Origin: Galbula dea
Lineage: Eukaryota; Chordata; Aves; Piciformes; Galbulidae
DNA: 64,000 nucleotides
Assembly: GCA_013399015.1 (NCBI GenBank)
Contig: VWZX01010411.1
Location: 88,118 to 152,117 of the forward strand
Reading direction: 5' to 3'
Shown here piece after piece: positions 40,797 through 51,800 of this stretch. The notes beneath the pieces are model-generated. The model was not told where the DNA came from and did no database searches. It saw nothing but the letters and a program-made list of their open reading frames with translations. Both the position numbers and the translations under genes were made by a program. Position 1 is the first letter of the stretch. Each line of letters begins with the position of its first letter.

Positions 40797-41954
40797 GGGC
40801 ACCTGCAGCGTGGCATGGGGGTGTCAAGGTAAGTGCCCACCTCAGACAGAGATCCCCCCTCAGAGCATCCCCAGAGCCCAACTGGTCAGTGGGCATTAAG
40901 GAGCTGCATTGGCTCCCTGTTCTTAAAAATCACGACTACCAGCCTTGCTGGGAGTGGGCATCGGGTACCCCACCTCCTGGCAGCGTCCTGATCCCTGTCC
41001 CTTTTGGGGATCCCATGAACCCCTCCAAGCACCCCCTGACCCTAACCCTAACCCCTCCAAGCAGCACCATCTCATCCCAGTTCTACCCCTGGGCTCCCGG
41101 AGGGTCCCCATGGAGGTTGGGGCGAAGCAGGTGAAAGGCTCCCACATCTCCCTGGATGGCACCTCCCAGCTTCACCCAACCCAGGCTGCAGAGAGCAGGT
41201 TCAGGCATGGACACCCCGGAGCAGGGTCTGGAGGGAAGGTGGAGTGGTACACAATGGGGAGACCAGGAGGATCTGGGGGTGTGCCCCCACAACTCAGCAG
41301 GCCCGGGCCCCCGCCCCAGCACTCACTGAAATCTGGGGAGAAGTAGGCAGCCCCCTGGTGCCGTGGGAGGAGCAGCGCAAAGGGACACTGAGGGAGGTGT
41401 GATAGGCACTGAACCCCACCTTGAGGGGCTGCAGCCCCCAGCCCTGAGCACCAAGGGCTGCGCAGAACACGCCGTGGTCTTGGGGGGGCGCTCCTGAACA
41501 GCCGTGACACCCCCACATGCCATGGGGAAGGGGTTGGGTGTCCTGAGGTGCTGCAAACCCCCGTGGGGGTCTTCACTGTCCTCATTACTGAGGGGTAAAA
41601 GGGTCCCAGCACGCTGCCCCTCCCCCACGCCCTTAGAAGACTCCCAGTCGTTCCCCACCTGCTGCTACCGGGTTTGCAGCCAGCATCGCAGCTCTGGGCA
41701 AACTGTGTGTGTGGGTGTCCTTCACCAGACCCTGGGGGGAAGGGGTCCAACAGTCCCCGTAGACCCCCAACACAGTGTGTGTGGGGAGCGCTTTATCTCC
41801 CCTATCCCCAGCCCTGGCTTGTACCGGTGGCTCCTACCGGAAGATGCCGTTCCTATCGCTCTGCATTGTTGGGGGAGGGTCTCGGCTACATTTTAAGAGG
41901 AGAGGGTCCCTGGTAACTGTAAGCCCCCGACGCCCAGAAAGCTCGGCACTTACC

Positions 41955-42030
41955 CAGGCTGATGGCGGCTCCGGGAACTCGGCGAGCGCAGGCGCCGAGA
42001 TGCAAGTGCCACCCCGCAGTGATGCCATCA
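41955..42030 (-). other. Possible 5' UTR exon of NAT8-like 1
   Basis: On -, a strong donor (CCTGG then GTAAGTG; exon end at 41954-41955) lies in a short CpG-rich patch (ggcgagcgcaggcgccgaga), the only promoter-like spot upstream of the gene. No transcript evidence is available. Confidence 0.3.
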
Positions 42031-42189
42031 AGCGAGCTCAGAGGTTATGGGGTCACGTTAAGTCACGGATGGGCGAATGCGGGGCAGAGGCTGCAACTCT
42101 GCGGGGATGGGGAACCCGGGCAGTCCCCGCCACTGCCCGGGACCCCCATCCCCGCCAAAGAGAGGAGGATGCTATGGAAGTGCAGGGCC

Positions 42190-42850
42190 ATGGGACCCCT
42201 GATCTTTGTCTTGGCACACGAGGCATCACCACGGCACTTGTGACGCTGATCCTCGTATGTGGGGCACCATCATGGCACCCCTGAGCCCAGCCATGGCATT
42301 GTGGGGCCCTGCCCTGGCATCCCTGAGCTCAGGTCTGGCACATGAGGCACCACCATGGCACCTGTGATACTGGTCCTGGCACACAAGGCACCATGGTACC
42401 AGCTCCAAACCTGGCACATGAGACACCACCATGGCACTTCTGAACTCAACCCTGGCAGATGAAACACTGCCATGACACCCCTGAACCCAGCCTTGCCATA
42501 CAGGGCGCTGCTGTGACACCCCTGAGGCCAGCCCTGCCATGCGAGGCACTGCCATGGCACACCTGAATTCGGACTTGGCACATTGCACCACCATGCCACC
42601 CTGGACTGCAGCCCTGACAACGAGGCACTCCCGTGACATCCCTGAGCCCAGCTTTGCATGTGGGGCATTACTGTGGCACCCCTAGACCCAACCCTGGCAC
42701 ACGTTGGCACCACCATGGCACCTGTGACACTCATCCAGGCATGGGAGGCACCATGGAAGCATCCCCAGCCCTGTCAGGGCACCACTGTGGCGCTCATGAT
42801 GATGTTGGCCCCGGCACCCTGTGCCAGCATGGCAAGAACAACCCAGCCCA
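42190..42850 (-). repeat. 41-bp minisatellite, inverted orientation
   Basis: Clear 41-bp units, e.g. those starting at tggcacatgagacaccacca, tggcagatgaaacactgcca and tgccatacagggcgctgctg. They are the reverse complement of the array at 39655-40110. Confidence 0.85.
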
Positions 42851-43239
42851 GAGCTGCAAATGGTCCTTTATTTCTTCAGTCCATGCAGGGGCAATGCCCA
42901 ACCTGCAGGCACCGAGGTGAGGGACGCAGCTTGGGGTCTTCCTTGGGCACACACATACCCCCACAGGGACATGAAGGTGCCAGGGCCAGGCAGGGCACAA
43001 CCTCCCCCTGGGCAGGGCTTGCTGGGGAGCAGCAAGGTACCTCCACCTCCCAGCGACGTGGGGGCTCTCCTTGCACGCCACAGACCCGCACGGCACATGG
43101 CATGAGGGTCCCTACCCCCCATGCCAGCACACTCCCTGAGAATCCACACTCGCTTGGCTCCATGGCATGATCCAGGGGGGACCCAGAGCCCTGTGGCAGT
43201 GCCACATCTGGTAGGCATGGTCAAGAGAAGCAGCGCGAT

Positions 43240-43520
43240 GGAGCTCCAAGCACAGGCACCTCCATCACCTCCATGCCCACTGGCCCCACACTGAGCTCAC
43301 ACTTGGCCATTCCAGTGCCTGGGCATGGTGGTGCCCACTGTCATGGTACTGTGGTGGGCTCTGACAATGGGCACCTCCATGCCCATTGTCTTCGTGTTGG
43401 GCATACGGTTGTATTGGTGCCCGGGCATGATGCCCATCATCCTGACACTGCAGTGGGGCTCCAGGCACAGGCATCTCCATGCCTGTCAGCTCCAGGTGGG
43501 TCACAAGCTTGGGCACGCTG
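43240..43520. repeat. Short degenerate minisatellite downstream of NAT8-like 2
   Basis: Repeated gggcacctccatgcccattg-type phrases up to the stop of the second acetyltransferase. Confidence 0.6.
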
Positions 43521-43555
43521 ATGCCCATGCACAGAGCCTGCCATCCCAGCAGGAC

Positions 43556-44218
43556 TCACGGCGTGCCAGCCAGTTCGTAGCGGTAGGTGGTGATGGTGCA
43601 GTTAGCCAAGTGGCCATACAGGGTGGGCAGGACGTAGTGCTCATAACGGCGGAAGCCCAGACGCTCATAGAGGGCATGAGCCTCATGCTGCACCATCAAG
43701 GTGTTGAGCACCACAGCCTGGTAGCTGCCTTGGCGTGCGAAGGCCAGAGCGGTGCGGGCCAGCGCCGTGGCAATGCCTGAGCCACGGTAGCCCTTCCTCA
43801 CTGCCATCCTCTTCAAGGCCAGCTCGCCCTGGGTGTTAGCTGGCCGTAAGCCAACAATGCCCACCACCCGCTCCTCTGCCTCTGCCACCCAAAAGCGGGC
43901 ACCGGCATCCTCGGCGTAGGAAGCGCCAATGTCCCTCAGGTCATCGGCCAGGCAGCGATCGATGTAGGTGCTCCAGACATGGCCCAGGAGATGCCGCGCT
44001 AGGGCCAGCAGCAGGGTGATGGCCAGGATGGGCAGCAGGAGGGAGCGGGCGCTGGCCAGGAGCAGGCAGAAGGTGCAGCCCAGGACCAGCAACACCCATG
44101 GTTGCCGCAAGACATGTTGGCAAAGCCTGGGTGCATACTCGCTCATGCTGGTGGCGAAGACCTCACGCACCTCATCCGCGTCCTCCTGGCGGTATGGACG
44201 GATCCGGAACTCCACCAT
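43556..44218 (-). CDS. NAT8/camello-type GNAT N-acetyltransferase 2
   Basis: 220 aa in one exon, ATG 44218 to TGA 43556-43558. Same architecture as the gene at 40110: RIRPYRQEDADEVREVFATS, a hydrophobic segment at about residues 44-75 (LLVLGCTFCLLL ... LPILAITLLLAL), FWVAEAEERVVGIVGL, acetyl-CoA loop AVRKGYRGSGIATAL and C-terminal HALYERLGFRRYEHY. The two proteins share the motif framework but differ at most other positions, so the duplication is old or under divergent selection. Both point left. Likely ER membrane; substrate unknown. Confidence 0.9.
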   Translation of the reverse strand: MVEFRIRPYRQEDADEVREVFATSMSEYAPRLCQHVLRQPWVLLVLGCTFCLLLASARSLLLPILAITLLLALARHLLGHVWSTYIDRCLADDLRDIGASYAEDAGARFWVAEAEERVVGIVGLRPANTQGELALKRMAVRKGYRGSGIATALARTALAFARQGSYQAVVLNTLMVQHEAHALYERLGFRRYEHYVLPTLYGHLANCTITTYRYELAGTP

Positions 44219-44745
44219 GGCACTGGGGTGGGGTGGGGTGGAATGAGGGAGACTGGGAGGACCCAGTGCCCCTGCAGCAGTGCCATGCCCAGTGGATCCA
44301 TGGTATCATCCAGGGGGATGATCCCCCCGGTGCTGGGGCAGGTTCAGGGGTCACACTGTCCCGGGGGCAGTCGGTGTTCCCCACCACACTATGCCCCTCC
44401 CCACAAACCCCCCTCCCCACCTTGCACCCCATGCGCCCCCTCAGCCCCCCCAGAGGACCTTGTTAGCACCCCCCAGCCTCCCTCCCTAGACACACTCCCC
44501 CATGCTCCCAGCACCCAACGATGCCCCACCACGTACCTCCCCCCCCAGTGCCCCATGCCCCAGTAGCCCCCGGACCTCTCCAGCGCCGCCATGCTCCCAG
44601 TGTCCTCCACCCTGGACCACGCTCCCCAATGCCAGCATTGCCTTCAGGAGCCCTCTGACCTTCACCCTTTGCTCCTATGTTCCCAGCACCCACCAGACAC
44701 CCCACTCTGGACCACCCCCAATGTCCCCATATTGGTAATACCCCT

Positions 44746-45315
44746 NNNNNNNNNNNNNNNNNNNNNNNNNNNNNNNNNNNNNNNNNNNNNNNNNNNNNNN
44801 NNNNNNNNNNNNNNNNNNNNNNNNNNNNNNNNNNNNNNNNNNNNNNNNNNNNNNNNNNNNNNNNNNNNNNNNNNNNNNNNNNNNNNNNNNNNNNNNNNNN
44901 NNNNNNNNNNNNNNNNNNNNNNNNNNNNNNNNNNNNNNNNNNNNNNNNNNNNNNNNNNNNNNNNNNNNNNNNNNNNNNNNNNNNNNNNNNNNNNNNNNNN
45001 NNNNNNNNNNNNNNNNNNNNNNNNNNNNNNNNNNNNNNNNNNNNNNNNNNNNNNNNNNNNNNNNNNNNNNNNNNNNNNNNNNNNNNNNNNNNNNNNNNNN
45101 NNNNNNNNNNNNNNNNNNNNNNNNNNNNNNNNNNNNNNNNNNNNNNNNNNNNNNNNNNNNNNNNNNNNNNNNNNNNNNNNNNNNNNNNNNNNNNNNNNNN
45201 NNNNNNNNNNNNNNNNNNNNNNNNNNNNNNNNNNNNNNNNNNNNNNNNNNNNNNNNNNNNNNNNNNNNNNNNNNNNNNNNNNNNNNNNNNNNNNNNNNNN
45301 NNNNNNNNNNNNNNN
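44746..45315. other. Assembly gap (570 N)
   Basis: The run of N probably spans GC-rich sequence upstream of the second NAT8-like gene. Open frames reported across it are meaningless. Confidence 0.99.
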
Positions 45316-45560
45316 CCTCCTTCCTCCGCGAGCCAATAGACGGCCATGGACCGGGGGGCGGAGAAAAGGAGGGGCCGGGGTGACGTCTGTAGGCTGATCA
45401 TGTGGGATTACCACGGGGACAGGATAGGGCAGAGCGAATGGGCGGAGCCTGAAGCCTCGGAGGCGCCATTGACCTTCAGGGCACGGGCAGGGCAAAGGGG
45501 GCGGGGCTAAGGAGGGGCGGAGCTTAAAGGGACCGATCTTCTCGCATCCACTGGCCGCTT
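45316..45560. promoter_or_regulatory. GC-box-rich, promoter-like segment beside the gap
   Basis: Contains gccaatagac (CCAAT box), ggggcggag, gggggcggggc and aggggcggagc. I cannot tell which gene it serves; a 5' exon of the NAT8-like gene or of an unseen gene may lie in the gap. Confidence 0.4.
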
Positions 45561-45722
45561 GGGTGTCGATCTAGGGCAGGAGATCCCATCCCCATTGATC
45601 CCTTGGGCTAAGAACTGGCGCAGGATCAGGGCCCATTCCAGCTCCACTAATCTCTAGGCTAGGATCCAGCCCTATGCCCTCAACAGCAGCCTGTCAGCAG
45701 GCTCAGAGGCAGCACAGCCAAT

Positions 45723-45728
45723 TTTACT
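45723..45728 (-). promoter_or_regulatory. CPXM1: CPXM1 polyadenylation signal (variant AGTAAA, candidate)
   Basis: TTTACT on + (AGTAAA on -), about 150 nt past the stop. No canonical AATAAA was seen nearby. Confidence 0.4.
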
Positions 45729-45875
45729 GGATGGCATCCCGCACAGCGGTGACACCGGGAGCACCTGCTCGGGATCCGGCCCCCTAACGCCCCCCAAGCC
45801 TTCCCGGCCACAGCGCCGGCAGAGGCTCCATCCCCTTGTCCCCATGCCGAGCCCGCAGCCCTGGGGACCCTCCGC

Positions 45876-48800
45876 TCACGGTGCCCGGCGGTGGGCACGC
45901 AACCTTCGCAGGCGTTCCCGCCGCAGCCGCAACAGCAGGTCGGGGGGCAGGGGGCTCCCCCCAGGCTGCCTCCTCCCTGGCCGCTGTGGCCGTAGCCGGG
46001 CCAGGTGGAAGCTGCATGGTGTGGCCATGTTCTCATAGGAGACGCGGCAGGGCTGCGTGGTGGCCTCGTAGCCCTCAGCCCGTGCTGTCACCTCGTACTC
46101 TCCTGGGTTTAGGAGCCGCCAGTAGTCCCCATCGAAGGCTGCGACAGAGGGGTAGGGGTACTGACACTACCACACGCCTATCAACATCCCCATCCTCGTC
46201 CCCATCCCTGATCGCATCTTCCTCCCTATCCCTATACCCTTTGCTGTCATCATTCCAACCCCAAGTCCCACCCCTATCTCACCTCATCCCCATCCTGTTC
46301 CTGTCCCCAGCCCAACCCCATTCCATTCGCACTCCCAGTCCTATTCCTGTCCCCAACCCCCACACCCATTCCCAACTTCACATCATTCCCATCCCCTTCC
46401 CACTCCATCCTTTCCCATCCCCTATCCTTTTCCTGTCCTCATCCCATTCCAACCTCATCCCATCCCTATTCCTATCCCTTCCCAAACCCCAACGCCATCC
46501 CCAATCCCATTCCTGTCCCAACCCATACATCCCCTTCCTAATCCGCTCCTTACATCCATCCCCTCCCCAACCCCATCCCCAATCTCATCTCAATCCCATT
46601 CCCAATCCCATTCCTGTCCCAACCCATACATCCCCTTCCTAATCCGCTCCTTACATCCATCCCCTCCCCAACCCCATCCCCAATCTCATCTCAATCCCAT
46701 TCCCAATCCCATTCCTGTCCCAACCCATACATCCCCTTCCTAATCCGCTCCTTACATCCATCCCCTCCCCAACCCCATCCCCAATCTCATCTCAATCCCA
46801 TCCCCAATCCCATTTCCATTCCACCGTACCTGTCCGGATGTCATGGTTGATGCCATCCACGGAGACAATGGCATTGGCAATTCCCTGCTTCGTGTCCCTG
46901 TCCCGAACCACTCCCTTGATCCCACGATGCACCTGGGGACCAAGTCCAGGCAGGGTCAGGGGCACACATGTACACACACACACAAGTGCTCATGGAGATG
47001 CCCGTGGAAATGCCCATGAGGTGACACAGAGCCTCAGGGATGCCTGGGAACCCCCAAGTAATGTCCTGCTACCCTCTGCTCAGCCTCTGCCCTAACCCTG
47101 GCCACTTGGTGCCTACATGCCACACATGTCCCCAGGCCCAGGACGTCAGAGGCCCCTGGGGGTGTCCCTGTCCCCCACCTGCTCCATGTAGAGCAGCAGC
47201 GACTCGCGGTTGTTCTCCCACTCCACTGGCAGCTCAGAGGCGTGTGGGAACTTGTCGCATGAGAGCTCCACTGTGATCTCGAAGCAGTTGGTGTGCAGGT
47301 AGCTGAAGTCGTTCATGCCTGCATGGGATGCAATAGGTGTCAGGGGGGTCCCCAGCCCCTCCCTCACACCCCATCTGCCCCTTCCCCACCCCACTCACTG
47401 CCGGGCACTGTGTGCCAGTTGGCTCCATTGATGATGTTGCCGAAACGAATGAAGTCATCATGGTGGCAGAGCCGTCGGTCCTGGCTGGCCATGGCCAGGT
47501 TGGAGGTGGCATAGACGGTGGCCAGCCAGCGGAAGACTCCATCATCGGGGGTGGGGGTCAGCTCCTGAGCCTTCCAGTAGGTCCTTGTCATGTCAAAGGG
47601 GTAGGTGACCACTAGCTCCCCCCCGTGCAGGTTGGCGCTCAGCACGAAGGGGTAGCGCTGCATCCAGTCGATCACTGCCCGTGTCTCAGGGGCCACCTGT
47701 GGAGAGTCCCCGACAAGAGGGGACCATGGTGGTTCCTGGCACCCTCTCCTTGGGATGCATGGCTGAGACCCTGCATGTCTGACCCCAGGGATGGGTGTCC
47801 AGGAACACCCAATTTGGTGCAGGATAGCAACAGGTTAGGTGGGGACAACCAAGGTGGTGCAGGATGGAGACAGAGTGTCCAGGGATGCTGAGGCTAGTAC
47901 AGGATGGGGACAGGATTCATAGATTCATAGAATGGTTTGGGTTCGAAGGGACCTTAAAGATCATCTTTCTCCAAGCCCCCTGCCACAGGCAGGGATTCCA
48001 CCCACTAGACCAGGCTGCCCAGGGCCACATTCAATCTGCTCTTGAACACAGCCAGGGATGGGGCAGCCACAACCTCTCTGGACAACCTGTTCCAGTGCCT
48101 CACCACCCTCTGGGTAAAGAATTTCTTCCTAAGATCCAATCTAAATCTTCCCTCCTTCAGTTTGAAGCCATTCCCCCTTGTTCTATCGCTTTCTACCTGG
48201 GTAAGGAGTCTCTCTCTCCCCCCTCCTTTGGGCCTCCTTTAGGTATTGGAAGGCTGCTAGAAGGTCTCCCTGGAGCCTTCTCTTCTCCAGGCTGAACAAC
48301 CCCAGCTCTCTCAGCCTGTCCTTGCAGGGGAGGTGCTCCAGCCCTCTGATCATCTTGGTGGCCTCCTTTGGACCCTCTCTAACAGCTCCACACCTTTCTT
48401 ATGCTGAGGACCCCAGAACTGGCTGCAGTTCTTCAGGTGGGGTCTCACAGGGCAGAGTAGAAGCAGAATCACCTCCCTTGACCTGCTGGTCATCTGTCTC
48501 CTGATGCAGCCCAGGACACAGTTGTCTTTCTGGGCTGCAAGTACACATTGCTGGCTCATATCATTGCTTTGGCAATGAGGATGCCTAAACTGGTACAGGA
48601 TGGGGACAGAGTGGCTGAGGATGAACACTGTGATGCAGAGGATGGGGACAGGGTATCCAGGGATGCCCAGGATGGGGACCACCCAAACTGGTTGATAGCC
48701 TGAGAACTCCCAGACTGCTCCAGGATGGGGATGGAGTGGCCTGAGGATGCCCAGGATGGTGATGGGGTGGCCTGGGGACAGCCAGATGTGGTTTGTCTTT

Positions 48801-51800
48801 TGGGGTGCCTGCAGCTCACCGTGGCGTTGGCGAAGGTGTAGTACTCAGGGATGGGGATGTAGTGGTTGGGGAACTCGTGGGGCACCAGGTCGTTGTCCTC
48901 TGCATCCCACAGAGCCGTGTTGAGGTCAGCGAAGTTGTGGTTGAGGTCGATGCCCTCGTAAGTCCAGCGGCCCATGGCCCAGCCCGACAGCTCCGAGCCC
49001 TGCCAGGGGACGGGGTCACCGCCGAGGACCTGTGTCTAGGCAGGGCTCAGCATCGTGGCACTGGGCCACCACACCCTACCCACCAGCTTGTAGGCGGTCT
49101 CATAGCCGTCGGGGTTCATGGAGGGCAGGAGGTGGATGCGGGTCTCGGTGACCAGCTGCACCACACGGGGGTTGCCCACACGAAACTCCCGGCACAGGTA
49201 CTCCATCAGGTTGAGCAGCAGCTCCCGGCCCAGCACCTCATTCCCATGCATCCCGGCCACGTAGCGGAACTCAGGCTCACCTGTGGGCACAGTGCTAGCC
49301 ATCCTGCTCTTCTGTGTCCTGCCTGGACATCTCCATGGCCACCCTGTCCCCATCCTGGGCATCCCCATGGCCATTCTATCTCCATCCTGCACCACCCCGG
49401 GTAACCCCAGGCCACCCCATTCCCATCCTGTACCATCCTCAGCATCCCCATGGCCATCCTGGCTACATACTGCACCAGTCTGGGTGTCCCTCACCACCCT
49501 GTACCACCCTGTCCATATCTATGGCCACCCTGTCCCCATCCCATACCAGTCTGGGTGTCCCCAGACACCCAGCTGTCACCTCCCTCCCTCCCCCCACACG
49601 TACCCACTTCATGGTGCCCAGGGTTGTCCGAGATCTCCATCACATACATCTTGAGGCCCAGGTAGCTCTTTCCGATGCTGTAGATACGAGTGATGTCTGG
49701 GCACTCCTCGGTCACCTTCTTCATCAGCTGTGGAGGGCACAGGGCTCTGGGGCAGGGGCTGGGGGCACCCCAGATGTACAAAAGCCTCCTGCATCATACC
49801 AGGGTGTCCCCAGAGGCATGGAGACCTCCTGCCCCATGCCAGAGTGCCCCCAGTGATGCAGGGATGCCCATTGCCCCACACTGGCTTGCCCTCAGGGACA
49901 CAGATACCACGTGCCCCAGCCCCCAGGGGCACAGAAACCCCCACTGCCCCGCACTGGGCCAGCAAGGTGGTCACCTTTCTCATCTCCTTGTAGTTGTGGT
50001 GGCGGAAATCCAGCTTGTCGGTGGGCAGGGGCTGGCTGTGCCAAGTGTGGATGTTGTTGGGGTCTGTCAGTAGCCAGGTGGACACAGAAGGGAGATAGGG
50101 GACACACAGTCAGAGATCCCCAGCCCAGATCCCAACAGCATGCCCATCCCAGGGGTGCTGGTGGGTTGGGGCGAGGGCTGGTGGGTGGGCAGAGGGCACC
50201 CACCTGGCAGAGGGCAGCCTAGGACCTCTGCCCGCAGACAGATGGTCCCATTCTGGAACCAGCTTTGGGGGTTGATGCGCAGGAACCGTCCCACCATGGG
50301 CAAGGGCAACAGGTTCAGCACCGGAGTCTCAGGGTCCTTGTTCCCAGGGAACACCTGAGGGGACACATGGACACAGCCCCTAAGGATCCCTGTGCCAAGG
50401 AGAATGGGGGATGGGGAGAGGGCAGCAAAGGCACCTCAGCCAGTCCTGGACCCTCCCTGGCATCCCCTGGCACCTCTCCAGCCCTTAATGAGAAGCAGAC
50501 ACAGGGATAGGGGAAGTCTGAGCTGCTCTACCCCACCCCAGCATCTACAGGGGAGATACCCCAGCACCATCCCCAGGAATGAGCACAGGGACCCCAAACC
50601 CATGCAGAGCACCAGGCTGCCATGCTCACCTTTGGGCAGTGCCACACGGACCCCCTGTGCCCCCGCCACGCTCACAGGCATGTAACTGGGGGCAGGGCTG
50701 GCAGACGGCGGGGTGGCAGATGGGGACAAGTGGCCTTTGTGCCTGGTGCCCAGTGGGAGGCCAAAGGCAACAGAGCTGAGTCTCAGACCAGTGCCAGCTG
50801 GCACAATTAACATTGGCGTGGTTAATCCATCAGCACTGGTTAACCCACCAGCACAGTTAACCCCCTGGCAAGGCCAACCCCTTGGCATGGTTAACTCTGG
50901 CACACAACACTTGGCACAGCTAACCCCGTGGCACATTTAACCCCGGCATAGTTAATCCCTTGGTTCAGTGAACCCCTTGGCACAATTAACCCCTGGCTGT
51001 ACTGGGGGTCCTGGGGGGTTCTCCACTCCCACCACCCTTGCCCAGAGCTGCTTCCCAAGGCTACCTACCACCTCCTGGGTGCCATTGAGGCATGGCTGCC
51101 ATGTGTGTGAGTCATTGCTGACCTGCACCTTGTAGGAAGTCACCCAGTCGTACCTGTGTGGAACTGAGGGTCAGTGGGGTCCCAGCACCCCTCAACCTCC
51201 TCCACGACCCCCCTACCCCATGCCTTACGTCCAGATGGAGTTGAGCCCCTGTGTGATGACGCCAGTGAAGTTGGTGAGCCGAAGGGCATCCACCTCCAGC
51301 CACTGCTCCCTGTCCTCCTGCCCTGCACACCAGCCACCATCGTAGAAGTCTCCATCGTAGAGCCCCGACTGCGGGGACAGGAGGTCAGGTCAGGCCCCCT
51401 GGCCCAGCGATGCCCCACAGCATGGCATGGCACCAGCACTGGGAGCTAGGAGCTGCATGGGCACCACTTGGCCCAGGGACCATATCCTGGCTGTAATGGA
51501 CCCTCCAAGGGGCCATGGCAGAACCCCCCAGTCCCACATAGAGATGGAGCTGTGGGAGGATAAAGGGAGGCCTGTGCTGGGGACCCCCTGACACACATGT
51601 GCCATGCACATGCCATGTACACACAGCACAAGCCACACACAGCGCAATTGACATGCACATGCTGTGCACACAGCAGACACATGCCATGCACATGCCACAT
51701 GCACGCAGACATCACACAGGCCATGCACATCTCATGCATAGAGTACACATGCTATGCACATGCCACGCACACCGCAGTCACATGTCACCTGCCATGCCAA

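Noticed and set aside
41038..41056. ccctaaccctaacccc, a telomere-like run
   Set aside because: Only about two and a half units; this can occur by chance and does not indicate an interstitial telomere.
44463..45495. Long open frames with many X residues
   Set aside because: They are open only because the 570-N gap contains no stops.
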